Part shown: piece by piece, positions 25,079 through 32,045 of the stretch
Position numbering within the stretch: position 1 is the stretch's first letter
How the letters are laid out: every line of letters begins with the position of its first letter
Source: Actinomycetes bacterium
GTDB lineage: Bacteria; Actinomycetota; Coriobacteriia; Anaerosomatales; Anaerosomataceae
Assembly (NCBI GenBank): GCA_021373175.1
Contig: JAJFTE010000021.1
Coordinates: forward strand, 1 to 35,058
Direction of reading: 5' to 3'
DNA: 35,058 bases
Made by a program: the position numbers and the translations under genes
The notes under the pieces: model-generated
The model's input: only the letters and a program-made list of their open reading frames with translations
Told to the model about the DNA's origin: nothing
The model's database searches: none

Positions 25079-25825
25079 TCAGTGGACGACGCCCTCGGCG
25101 TCGTTCCCGATCTTCTCGATGAGGCCGGCCGAATACATGCCGTACAGGATCCGAGCCGTATCAAAGTCGTTGTAACCGGTGACGTCGACGAGCTCTCTGA
25201 CTGAGCGTCCGCCGTGCAGATAGCACAGCAACATCCATTCCTTCGGTTTGAGGTGAATCTCCATCGATTTATCGCCCGGTGCCGAGGCCATGACGAACTG
25301 CGTCTCAAGCGACGGTATCTTCTGGCGGATACGACTCCACAGCTCAAGACGCCGGGACGACTCCATGATGATGTTCTCCACGGAAACCGAGATCCCGATG
25401 TCCTCTTCCTCGCAGGTCTCGTCGCCTTCAAAGCGCAGCTGACCTTCTTCCCAGCGGAACAGGTCGAACAGCGTGTCGTTGATCTGCTCCTGAATGAAGG
25501 TCTCGAGCACCTTCGCGTCCAGATAGCCTTCATCCACGAGGATCTGCCCGAGCCTGCGGTCGGCCTTTTCCTTCTTCTGGATCTTCTGGAGGCCGAGCGC
25601 CTGGCGCAGCTGCTTCTCGGAGATCACACTCGCCTTCACGATGCGCCTGCCGAGCGACTCTCGGTGCCAGTTGCTCGACGCGAAGAAGACACGCCCCTTC
25701 TTGAAGCAGACCTTGCCCTGCGCGTCGGGGTGTTCGAGATACAGCGTCCCGGTCTTTCGGCCGGACGCGAGCAGGCGGAACATGTCCGCGAGTGAGAAGT
25801 CCTTGAGGTTACCCTCGAGGGCCAA
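25079..25825 (-). CDS. DUF4388 (PATAN) domain protein
   Basis: The likely start is TTG 25825 (LALEGNLKDF), which has GGGGAGG at ideal spacing; the frame upstream gives unlikely Arg-rich sequence. The 248-residue product begins with the DUF4388/PATAN signature: NLKDFSLADMFRLLASGRKTG, YLEH and GKVCFKKGRVFFA. A second half follows, with LGQILVDEGYLDAKVLE and LFRWEEGQLRFE, and then a C-terminal winged-helix-like segment (YLHGGRSVRELVDVTGY). PATAN domains occur with chemosensory and gliding or twitching regulation in several phyla and are thought to mediate protein contacts. It is the first gene of the nine-gene chemosensory operon. A TACGAT sequence near 25924-25929 is a weak promoter candidate. 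Confidence 0.85.
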   Translation of the reverse strand: MALEGNLKDFSLADMFRLLASGRKTGTLYLEHPDAQGKVCFKKGRVFFASSNWHRESLGRRIVKASVISEKQLRQALGLQKIQKKEKADRRLGQILVDEGYLDAKVLETFIQEQINDTLFDLFRWEEGQLRFEGDETCEEEDIGISVSVENIIMESSRRLELWSRIRQKIPSLETQFVMASAPGDKSMEIHLKPKEWMLLCYLHGGRSVRELVDVTGYNDFDTARILYGMYSAGLIEKIGNDAEGVVH

Positions 25826-26016
25826 CGTGTCCCTCCCCGTCCGGTTCGAGTCAGCGCGGCAACCGCACCGGCTTCGAAGAGATCCGGGGCGACGGCACCC
25901 ACGCAAGGGTTCGTGCGCGTTCAATCGTAACACGCGCCATCAGGCGTTAGAAGCAGCTCCGGCATGCGTCCGGTGAGCGTCGGACGGACGGTCGCCAAAC
26001 TCGCTTGTGAAACTTG

Positions 26017-26076
26017 TTGCTTTGCTCGTTAGCTTGTCTTAACATGATGTCAACAACATTCGCATATTCGCATATG
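26017..26076 (+). promoter_or_regulatory. Promoter and operator region of the sulfur-redox operon
   Basis: TTGCTT (26017-26022) and TAACAT (26040-26045) are spaced by 17 bases and could be -35 and -10. Three repeats lie at or just downstream: ATGATGT/ACAACAT as an imperfect inverted repeat (26044-26059), a tandem octamer ATTCGCAT (26058-26065 and 26066-26073), and CATAT-TCGC-ATATG (26063-26076). Such sites between promoter and gene fit repression by the ArsR protein encoded next. Promoter assignment is weak; the repeats are certain. Confidence 0.5.
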
Positions 26077-26099
26077 TGTTTTACAGCATGGAGGTCGTC

Positions 26100-26459
26100 A
26101 TGGAAGACGAGAGCTTCTACTGCCTGCACTCGGAAGTGTGCAAGACACTGGCGAACGCGAAGCGGCAGATGATCCTCGAATCCCTGCGCGACGGAGAGGT
26201 CTCGGTAAGCGACATCGCCGCTCGGACCGGCATTCCTCAGGCAACCCTCTCCCAGCACCTCTCGATTCTCCGCAGCCGCGGCGTTGTTCACAGCCGGCGT
26301 GCCGGAGCCAACGTCTTGTACACCATCGCAAACCCCAAGATCCTGACCGCGTTCGACCTCATCACTGAGGTCATGCGCGAGTCGCTCGTGGAGCAGAGCC
26401 GCTCGGCAGCGCTCGGCAGCGACAACGACGAGGCTGGAACGGCCCGCAGGGCCGTGTAG
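26100..26459 (+). CDS. ArsR-family regulator with N-terminal cysteine pair
   Basis: A 119-residue winged-helix repressor. I choose ATG 26100 because GGAGG (26090-26094) lies five bases upstream. The ArsR fold is clear: VCKTLANAKRQMILESLRDGE, VSVSDIAARTGIPQATLSQHLSILRSRGVV (recognition helix) and a wing ending in YTIANP. The arsenic-type ELCVC box is missing. Instead, Cys8 and Cys14 lie in the first helix with His10 between them, and these could sense thiol, persulfide or metal. It leads an operon of sulfur carriers and a membrane redox pair, so regulation by sulfur species is a reasonable inference, not shown by sequence. Confidence 0.9.
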   Translation: MEDESFYCLHSEVCKTLANAKRQMILESLRDGEVSVSDIAARTGIPQATLSQHLSILRSRGVVHSRRAGANVLYTIANPKILTAFDLITEVMRESLVEQSRSAALGSDNDEAGTARRAV

Positions 26460-26489
26460 ATACCCTACGTCATAAGGGAGGAAGACTAG

Positions 26490-26978
26490 ATGCCGGAAGA
26501 GGAGCCTCATCAAAAGAGTCTGGCAATGGTGGTGATGAGCGGCGACTTCGACAAGCTGTTCGGCGCATTCATCATCGCTACAGGTGCCGCGGCGATGGGC
26601 ATGGAAGTGACCATGTTCTTCACCTTCTGGGGACTGCGCGCTATCAAGAAGAACGTGAGCACGGGCAAGACATTCCTCGGCAAGATGCTTGGCGTGGTGT
26701 ATGGCGGCGACATCAGCAAGTCGAATCCGTCTAAGTTCAGCTTCGGCGGCATGGGCCGGTGGATGTTCAACAAGATGATGGGCAACCACAATGTGAGCAC
26801 GCTCACCGAGCTCCGCGACCTCGCGATCGATCTTGGTGTGAACATGTACGGCTGCCAGATGTCGATGGACGTCATGGAGATTCCGCGTGAAAGCTTCATC
26901 GACGGCGTCAAGGAGCCGGTTGGCGTCGGGTTCTTCCTGATGAAAGCTCAGGACGCCGAGATCCAGCTCTTCATCTAG
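26490..26978 (+). CDS. DsrE-family (DsrE/DsrF-like, DsrE2-type) sulfur carrier
   Basis: The 162-residue protein starts behind GGGAGGAAG. It belongs to the DsrE/DsrF/DrsH-like family: LAMVVMSGDFDKLFGAFIIATGAAAMGMEVTMFFTFWGL is the family opening, and GVNMYGCQMSMDVMEI carries the conserved cysteine (about 126) that accepts sulfane sulfur in studied homologues. A Lys/Gly-rich middle portion with MGRWMFNKMMG and a hydrophobic N-terminal stretch is seen in the DsrE2 branch, which may be membrane-associated. TusA is encoded next, and DsrE2-TusA pairs are known from sulfur-transfer clusters. The role here is most likely persulfide relay; direction of sulfur flow is not known. Confidence 0.9.
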   Translation: MPEEEPHQKSLAMVVMSGDFDKLFGAFIIATGAAAMGMEVTMFFTFWGLRAIKKNVSTGKTFLGKMLGVVYGGDISKSNPSKFSFGGMGRWMFNKMMGNHNVSTLTELRDLAIDLGVNMYGCQMSMDVMEIPRESFIDGVKEPVGVGFFLMKAQDAEIQLFI

Positions 26979-27047
26979 GCTCGCAAAACCAGCACGCATG
27001 CATGAGCAGCCGGTCGCGCACCCGCGCGACCCGTGAAAGGAGCAACC

Positions 27048-27290
27048 ATGTCCGATGAGACCAACATCGACCTCGAACTCGATCTTAAGGGCCTCTTGTG
27101 CCCGCTTCCGATGGTGAAAGTCAGCCAGAACATCGGCAAGGTACCCGTCGGCGGTGTCATTCGAGCTGTCGCGACCGACCCGGGTGCCATGGCCGATATC
27201 CCGGCATGGGCCAAGAGCACCGGCAACGAGGTGCTGCAGGCCGAGAAGGAAGGCGGCGAGTTCGTCTTCCTGGTCAAGCGCGTGAAGTAG
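27048..27290 (+). CDS. tusA: TusA-family sulfurtransferase
   Basis: An 80-residue protein starting at ATG 27048 after AAAGGAG (27036-27042). It has the hallmark LKGLLCPLPMVK with the sulfur-accepting Cys18 in a CPxP motif, and the conserved GGVIRAVATDPGAMADIPAWAKSTG core. TusA passes persulfide sulfur between proteins in the cytoplasm, in tRNA thiolation, molybdenum-enzyme maturation or dissimilatory sulfur metabolism. The location between a DsrE-type carrier and a membrane/iron-sulfur redox pair points to the last type. Its stop is one base before the next start, so coupling is likely. Confidence 0.95.
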   Translation: MSDETNIDLELDLKGLLCPLPMVKVSQNIGKVPVGGVIRAVATDPGAMADIPAWAKSTGNEVLQAEKEGGEFVFLVKRVK

Positions 27291-27291
27291 C

Positions 27292-28029
27292 GTGGGGCAC
27301 ATGGAGACATACCTCTGGATAACATCGGTGTGGGGCGTGTACCTCACTGCGATCGTGTTCTTCGGCGGCATGGGGTGGCGCATCTACGAGTGGTCCACGA
27401 CGCCGAAGTCTGCGGTGCGGTTGGGCATGTTCCCTAAACCCAAGAGCGGTGCAGGCCGGTTCGCCAAACTGCTCGGCGACACGTTCATCGCACCGCAGTC
27501 GGCCAAGATCGAGCCGACGATGTGGACCTTCGCGTTCGCATTCCATCTGGCCGCGCTCGGCGCGTTCGTTGGGCACGGTCGCCTCATCAAGGAGTTCCCC
27601 GTCCTGCCGGAGATGCTCGGCGAGGCTGGCATGAACACGTTCGCGGCTTGGACAGGGAGCATCGCCGGCATCGTGATGCTCGCGGGCGTGCTGTTCTGGA
27701 TCGCCCGCAGGACGTACGGCCCGTTCAAGAACCTCTCGGTGCCGGAAGACTACCTGCTGCTCTTCTTGCTTCTCGGCGTCGTGGTCATGGGCGACCACAT
27801 GCGGTTCGTCTACGGCGGCACGATCCATGCAGGGGTTTACCGCGACTGGTTCATGAGCGTGCTCACGTTCAAGCCGGCGTTCCCATCCGAGCTGCTCAGC
27901 AGTAACGTCAGCGTCTCGCTTGGCACGCACATGCTGTTCGCGGACCTGTTCCTGATGTACTTCCCGTTCAGCAAGCTCGTGCACTCCATCGGCGCATTCT
28001 CGTCCAACCTTGTAAGGAGTAGTGAGTAG
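27292..28029 (+). CDS. NarI/DsrM-like membrane cytochrome b subunit
   Basis: A 245-residue membrane protein; GTG 27292 follows the tusA stop after one base, and ATG 27301 is an alternative start. There are about five to six hydrophobic segments: near 8-28, 78-98, 118-138, 152-170 and 205-225. Histidines fitting b-type haem ligands occur in AFHLAALGAFVGHGR and GDHMRFVYG, and a further one in TIHAG. The pattern matches the nitrate-reductase-gamma/DsrM/TmcC family, which exchanges electrons between menaquinone and a cytoplasmic HdrD-type partner. That partner is encoded immediately downstream. The extra-membrane electron donor or acceptor is not visible. Confidence 0.88.
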   Translation: MGHMETYLWITSVWGVYLTAIVFFGGMGWRIYEWSTTPKSAVRLGMFPKPKSGAGRFAKLLGDTFIAPQSAKIEPTMWTFAFAFHLAALGAFVGHGRLIKEFPVLPEMLGEAGMNTFAAWTGSIAGIVMLAGVLFWIARRTYGPFKNLSVPEDYLLLFLLLGVVVMGDHMRFVYGGTIHAGVYRDWFMSVLTFKPAFPSELLSSNVSVSLGTHMLFADLFLMYFPFSKLVHSIGAFSSNLVRSSE

Positions 28030-28031
28030 CC

Positions 28032-29315
28032 ATGGACTCTCAGCAGCTCACGACCCTGACCGGGGTTATCGACAAGAAGATGAACCGCCAACTCAAGCAG
28101 TACATGGACATCTGCGCGCGCTGCGCGATCTGTAAAGACGCGTGCCACCAGTACGTCGGCACCGGGGACTTCAAGTACCTCCCCGCCCGTCGTGCCGAGC
28201 TGATTCGCCAGATCTACAAGAAGTATTTCACGAAGAGCGGTGAGTTCGTGCCCGCGCTGTACGAAGCGCGAGATCCCGACGACAACCTGCTCGACGAGCT
28301 GTACGACTCAGCGTACGCATGCACCGGATGTCGGCGCTGCATGTACTACTGCCCGTTCTCGATTGACACCGCGTGGATCCTCTCGGTGGCCAAAGCGATC
28401 CTCATCGCTGCCGGTCGGGGCAACGAGATGCTCGGCCAACTCGCCGACGCGGCCATCTTCAAGGGCGATAACGCGGAGATGTTCAACGACGTCATGATCA
28501 GCGGCTTTGAGGACATCCAGGAAGAAGTGCGTGAGATCACCGGGAACCCGAACTCGCGGATTCCCGTGAACAAGGAGGGTGCTGACATCCTGTATGTGGC
28601 GCTCGCCGGTGCCCACACCATCCGCCCCGCGGCGGTTATCTTCGAGGAAGCGGGCGAGAATTGGACGATCTCGATGTTCGAGGCGGCCAACTACGGCTTC
28701 TTCTACGGCGATACCGACAAGGCCCGGCTGATTACGAAGCGCTATATCGACGAAGCCAAGCGCCTTGGCGTGAAAGAGATCGTCGTGCCCGAGTGCGGTC
28801 ATGCGTATCGCGTCGCCGAGATGTTCTACGAGGCGTGGTCAAAGGAGCCGATGCCTTTCAAGATCAGCCATATCCTGGAGAAGGTGGATGAGTACATCAA
28901 GTCCGGCCGGATCACGGTAGAGAAGGGTCTGATCGAGGGGAAGGTCACGTACCACGACCCGTGCCAGATCGGCCGCAACGGCGGCATCTTCGAGCAGCCG
29001 CGCGACATCGTGAAGGCCGTGACCGACGACTTCGTCGATCTCATCCCCAATCGCCAGGAGCAGTGGTGCTGCGGTGGCGGAGGCGGCATCGTCGCGATGG
29101 ACGAGTTCAAGGAGACGCGGCTGGCATCTGGGAGCAAGAAGGTCGAGCAGCTACGCGCGAGCGGCGCGAGCGTACTGGCATGCCCGTGCGAGAACTGCCG
29201 GCTGCAGATCGAGGAGCTAAACGAGATGCATGGGCTCGGGCTCCAGGTCTGGCAGGTCATCGATCTTGTGGTAGCGGCAATGCCGCTCAAAGGCAAGAAG
29301 CCGGTGCACGTGTAA
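28032..29315 (+). CDS. HdrD/DsrK-like iron-sulfur oxidoreductase
   Basis: The 427-residue soluble subunit starts two bases after the cytochrome gene. The N-terminal region holds two ferredoxin-type 4Fe-4S motifs: CARCAICKDACH (about 28-39) and CTGCRRCMYYCP (about 97-108). The C-terminal half carries a CCG-type domain with HDPCQIGR, WCCGGGGG and ACPCENCRLQI, the cysteine-rich cluster site that splits disulfides in heterodisulfide reductase HdrB/HdrD and occurs in DsrK and TmcB. An earlier ECGHAYR segment is a partial first copy. With the NarI-like subunit it should form a membrane-bound quinone:disulfide/thiol oxidoreductase. The operon suggests a persulfide or protein disulfide as substrate. 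Confidence 0.93.
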   Translation: MDSQQLTTLTGVIDKKMNRQLKQYMDICARCAICKDACHQYVGTGDFKYLPARRAELIRQIYKKYFTKSGEFVPALYEARDPDDNLLDELYDSAYACTGCRRCMYYCPFSIDTAWILSVAKAILIAAGRGNEMLGQLADAAIFKGDNAEMFNDVMISGFEDIQEEVREITGNPNSRIPVNKEGADILYVALAGAHTIRPAAVIFEEAGENWTISMFEAANYGFFYGDTDKARLITKRYIDEAKRLGVKEIVVPECGHAYRVAEMFYEAWSKEPMPFKISHILEKVDEYIKSGRITVEKGLIEGKVTYHDPCQIGRNGGIFEQPRDIVKAVTDDFVDLIPNRQEQWCCGGGGGIVAMDEFKETRLASGSKKVEQLRASGASVLACPCENCRLQIEELNEMHGLGLQVWQVIDLVVAAMPLKGKKPVHV

Positions 29316-29338
29316 GCGCCTGTCGCCAGGTATCGAGC

Positions 29339-29364
29339 GGGGGCGTCCCTTCCGGGGCGCCCCC
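29339..29364. terminator. Hairpin terminator between convergent genes
   Basis: An 11-base-pair GC-rich stem (29339-29349 with 29354-29364) closes a TTCC loop. It lies 23 bases after the HdrD-like stop and 27 bases before the end of the convergent uroporphyrinogen decarboxylase-like gene. There is no long T run, but stability and position argue for termination of the sulfur-redox operon, perhaps in both directions. Confidence 0.75.
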
Positions 29365-29391
29365 GTCGCGTTCACCACCCACCGACTCGCC

Positions 29392-30231
29392 CTAGACATC
29401 GCTCTTCGCGACAGCAAGCGCGTGGCTGAGCGCTGCGACCTCCTGCCCGGTGGTGATCCCGCCGTCATCGGCAACCAGCAGGCCGCCGGCGCGGGCGAGC
29501 AGCCCGACACGGCTGCCGAGCACCTCGGCACGTGCCAGGCCTCCGGACAGCTCCACCGACTGCATCCCGCCGATGACCGCCAGATCGAGCGCGCGGGCGG
29601 CCCAGAAGAGCCGCTCGAACGCATCGAAGGACAGCCCGCCACCGGCGTGCATCGCGCTGAACCCCGCCCGCTTGACCGCGCCGAGCAGCCAGCGAGTCTC
29701 TCCGTCCGAGTGAAGCACGGCGGGGCACGAGAATCCAGCTGCTGTGCTGGCGACCGCTGAATACGCGGGCAGGAGCCGCTCGATCGCGAAATCCGGAGCG
29801 ACGAGCGGGCCCTCGGTACCGGCGAGATCCTCGGCGAGCACCACCGCGACTGCGCCAGACTCTAGCCCGTGCCTTGTACGTGCGACGACCGCGTCAAGGC
29901 CGTCTTCGATGCGCTCGGCGATCCCGTCCGGATCGGTAAGCGTCCGTCGCAGTCCGCTGGTGAGCTCGCCGGCATCCAGGATCGGCCACAGCGGCCCCTG
30001 CACGACCCACAGGGGGCTCACGCCGGTGTCGATGAGCGCGTCGAGCGCTTCGTTCGCCCACGGCGCCCAGGACGGCACGAACGCAAAAGCGGCGCCCAGC
30101 TGATGGCATGCCCGCGCCAGCACCTGTGCCGGCCCTGCCACGTCCGTCACGATGGCGCCGAGTGTCTCCGTGGGAACGAAGGTAAGGCCGAAGGCGAAGG
30201 GTGTCGCGCGTGGCAGGTGTCGCTGCGTCAT
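29392..30231 (-). CDS. Uroporphyrinogen decarboxylase-fold protein (URO-D/methyltransferase-like)
   Basis: A 279-residue protein with an alternating alpha/beta pattern resembling the URO-D/MtaA barrel: [16 protein letters not shown] followed by [11 protein letters not shown], then [22 protein letters not shown] and AVIGGMQS. In true family members the Asp and the HSDG stretch line the active site; MtaA-type enzymes instead bind zinc and transfer methyl groups to corrinoid or coenzyme M. The N-terminus is rich in Ala/Trp/Pro and less familiar, and the protein is shorter than standard HemE (about 350). I therefore call fold rather than reaction. Downstream of the small-multidrug-export gene by 24 bases, it may share its transcript. 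Confidence 0.55.
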   Translation of the reverse strand: MTQRHLPRATPFAFGLTFVPTETLGAIVTDVAGPAQVLARACHQLGAAFAFVPSWAPWANEALDALIDTGVSPLWVVQGPLWPILDAGELTSGLRRTLTDPDGIAERIEDGLDAVVARTRHGLESGAVAVVLAEDLAGTEGPLVAPDFAIERLLPAYSAVASTAAGFSCPAVLHSDGETRWLLGAVKRAGFSAMHAGGGLSFDAFERLFWAARALDLAVIGGMQSVELSGGLARAEVLGSRVGLLARAGGLLVADDGGITTGQEVAALSHALAVAKSDV

Positions 30232-30255
30232 ACGTGCGAGTGTAGCGCGTCTACG

Positions 30256-30720
30256 CTAGAGGAGCTTGAAGCCCGCTGTGACACCGGCCGACAGACCCCA
30301 GATGATCACGAACGCCACTACCACGCCGAGCGAGACCGCTACGAATGCCTTCTTTGGCTCCATCTTGAGCAGCCACGCGGCGGCAGTGCCGGAGTAGGCA
30401 CCCGTGCCCGGCAGCGGGATCGCTACGAACACAGCAAGGCCAAGGAGACCATACCTCTCAACGAGCGGATGCGCTTTCACGCGGATGCCTTCGAGTTTGC
30501 GGTGCACCCAGCCGTTCTCGGGCAGCCGATCGTAGACAAGCTCGAGGAAGTAGTAGCCCGGCCAGAAGATCGCGAGGTTCGAGAGCAGGATCAACGGCAG
30601 GTAGACCTGCTCGGCTTGCTGGAACGCAAGCGGGATCGCGCCCCTGAGCTCGATCCACGGCACGATGGTGATGACGACGTACTTGAGCCAGGCGGGAAGC
30701 CCGGCGACGAATGCCGGCAT
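30256..30720 (-). CDS. Small multidrug export family membrane protein (COG2426)
   Basis: A 154-residue protein with about four hydrophobic segments, some of them re-entrant-like. It carries the family signature [12 protein letters not shown] near residues 21-32 and [15 protein letters not shown] near 102-116, the twin motifs of the Sm_multidrug_ex family. The name comes from early annotation; a real drug-export role is not established, and the fold is thought to resemble DedA/VTT proteins. It starts at ATG 30720 after GAGGAG, six bases after the stop of an unknown gene, so the two are probably translated together. Confidence 0.85.
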   Translation of the reverse strand: MPAFVAGLPAWLKYVVITIVPWIELRGAIPLAFQQAEQVYLPLILLSNLAIFWPGYYFLELVYDRLPENGWVHRKLEGIRVKAHPLVERYGLLGLAVFVAIPLPGTGAYSGTAAAWLLKMEPKKAFVAVSLGVVVAFVIIWGLSAGVTAGFKLL

Positions 30721-30726
30721 GTGAGT

Positions 30727-31101
30727 CTACTCCTCGGGAGGGAACGCAGCGTAGATGCGCTCGGTCTCCGAACGCCAAAACGCCTCACGGTCAGCGGAAT
30801 CACGCCCAAGACCCGCTGCGAACTTGAAGTAGCCGTTGCCGGGCAGCCCGGTATCACGCCGTGTCACGAGCGACGCCAGCATCACGCCGTGCTCGGCGTC
30901 TTCCGCGGCGCAGACCTCGTTGAGAAACGCCACCATCGCGAAGGAGTACGGGCGCAGGTGCACCGCCGAGACGACCTCGCAAAGCTCCGAGTACGTGGTC
31001 GTGCCGCGCTCCCGGGCGCGGGTGATGAGGAAGTCGCGCGCCTGCTCCTTGGCAGCGCGCCAGAGATCAAGCGGGAATCCGTATCGTGTGTCATTCGGCA
31101 T
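30727..31101 (-). CDS. Conserved-looking hypothetical cytoplasmic protein
   Basis: I start this at ATG 31101 ([10 protein letters not shown]); the open frame upstream runs into the divergent gene and is not credible. The 124-residue protein has no membrane or signal sequence. Striking pieces are [40 protein letters not shown] and a C-terminal [11 protein letters not shown]. The TTYSEL and TG.PG.G patterns look conserved, but I cannot name a family. It is divergent from the release-factor-like gene (72-base gap) and six bases upstream of the membrane protein. Function unknown. Confidence 0.65.
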   Translation of the reverse strand: MPNDTRYGFPLDLWRAAKEQARDFLITRARERGTTTYSELCEVVSAVHLRPYSFAMVAFLNEVCAAEDAEHGVMLASLVTRRDTGLPGNGYFKFAAGLGRDSADREAFWRSETERIYAAFPPEE

Positions 31102-31173
31102 GCCGAAAGTATGCCACACCGCGCAACACTGCATCGTCAACGGTACAGCAACCGGCGGCGTTACAATGGCGGA

Positions 31174-31533
31174 ATGGATTCCGCGTATCACGTCCCTGAA
31201 AGCGACGACGCGCTGCTGACCGAGTGCGACGTCACGACGTTTCGCGCCACAGGGCCAGGCGGTCAGGGCGTGAACACTACCGACAGCGCCGTTCGCCTGA
31301 AACATCGGCCGAGCGGCATCGTCGTGGTCGCCCGGCGCGAGCGGAGCCAGTACCTCAACAAGAAGGCGGCTCTCGCACGCCTACGCGTGCGCATCGCGGA
31401 GCAGGCGCGCGTGGCGCCTACGCGCGTGGCCACGCGCAAGTCGCGAGCGGTCCGTGAGCGCGAGCTTAGAGCGAAGCACCTCGCAGCGCGGCGGAAGAGC
31501 GCCCGGCGCAAAGTTGACGCGGACGAGGAATAG
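31174..31533 (+). CDS. Release-factor-like protein with GGQ motif (ArfB-type)
   Basis: A 119-residue protein with a class I release factor catalytic domain: [27 protein letters not shown], with Gly29-Gly30-Gln31 as the ester-hydrolysing motif. The codon-recognition domains of RF1/RF2 are missing. The C-terminus is long, basic and Arg/Lys-rich ([20 protein letters not shown]), resembling the ArfB/YaeJ tail that enters an empty mRNA channel on stalled ribosomes. It starts at ATG 31174; the frame stays open far upstream through opposite-strand genes, but that part is not real. Its neighbours tmRNA and smpB suggest a ribosome-rescue role, although the tail is not an exact ArfB match. Confidence 0.82.
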   Translation: MDSAYHVPESDDALLTECDVTTFRATGPGGQGVNTTDSAVRLKHRPSGIVVVARRERSQYLNKKAALARLRVRIAEQARVAPTRVATRKSRAVRERELRAKHLAARRKSARRKVDADEE

Positions 31534-31555
31534 CCCGGCTAAGCGTTGCGCGAAC

Positions 31556-31585
31556 AGGAGCCTGCCGGAAGACCGGCAGGCTCCT
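31556..31585. terminator. Hairpin terminator between release-factor-like gene and tmRNA
   Basis: A perfect 13-base-pair stem (31556-31568 with 31573-31585) with loop AAGA. It sits 22 bases after the plus-strand stop and 11 bases after the tmRNA 3' end on the minus strand, so it could stop transcription from both sides. T runs are weak on both strands. Confidence 0.75.
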
Positions 31586-31596
31586 GTGTTCATACG

Positions 31597-31946
31597 TGGT
31601 GGAGGCGCGGAGAATCGAACTCCGGTCCACAATAGACCCCCGGGTAGTATCTCCAGGCTCAGACACCGATTATCGTCAGTGCGAGCGACACCCGGTGACC
31701 CGCGTGCCCGCACCCTGGCCGTTCATTCTCGCGCTAACGGCATACAGCCTACGTCCGTCGCGCATGTCCCCTGAATGACGTCGGGACCGGTGACGGGGAC
31801 GCTCACCGGGCGACGTCGCTACTTATTTAAGCAGCGAGAGCGTAGTTATTGTCGACGCTTGAGCGTCTTTACCCCTGTTTAACGAGGCGAGGAGACCTCG
31901 GCCTGCTGCTACCCTCGAACCTATCATGTCGAATCCAGTCGCCCCC
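31597..31946 (-). ncRNA. ssrA: Transfer-messenger RNA (tmRNA)
   Basis: A 350-base one-piece tmRNA. The 5' end GGGGGCG (31946 inward) pairs with CGCCTCC at the 3' end to make a tRNA-Ala-like acceptor with the G3-T70 pair, followed by discriminator A and encoded CCA at 31597. GGTTCGA and CGACTGG near the 5' end and GGAGTTCGATTCTCC near the 3' end are the expected arms. The tag frame reads DNNYALAA (codons at 31853-31830) with stop TAA at 31829-31827. The codon before the Asp is GTC rather than the usual Ala codon, so the resume codon is uncertain. SmpB is encoded 100 bases upstream on the same strand. Confidence 0.95.
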
Positions 31947-31991
31947 GGAATCGAACGTTGTCAACGTTCCGCCGCGCTTTCGCGCGGATGC

Positions 31992-32020
31992 GTAGTATAT
32001 GCCCGCGAAAGCGCCGCGTC
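31992..32020 (-). promoter_or_regulatory. Promoter of ssrA
   Basis: On the minus strand, GTGACG (32020-32015) and TATACT (31997-31992) are spaced by exactly 17 bases. Transcription would start near 31985, giving a precursor leader of about 39 bases. That leader contains two short hairpins (31972-31987 and 31953-31969) which RNase processing would remove. Confidence 0.65.
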
Positions 32021-32045
32021 ACGCCCACGTGCTAGCGCTGTGCCG

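Noticed and set aside
25947-27383. Long minus-strand open frame opposite arsR, the DsrE-like gene and tusA
   Set aside because: The plus-strand genes have clear family motifs and good ribosome binding sites; the antisense product has none.
29869-31173. Upstream extension of the release-factor-like frame
   Set aside because: It runs through three minus-strand genes. Only the part from ATG 31174 carries the GGQ domain.
31597-31946. Short open frames in both strands of the tmRNA region
   Set aside because: Fully explained by the tmRNA structure; the encoded peptides have no support.
31953-31969. TTGACA on the minus strand just upstream of tmRNA as its -35 box
   Set aside because: It lies only about 15 bases before the mature 5' end with no -10 at the right distance. 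The pair at 32015-32020 and 31992-31997 fits better.
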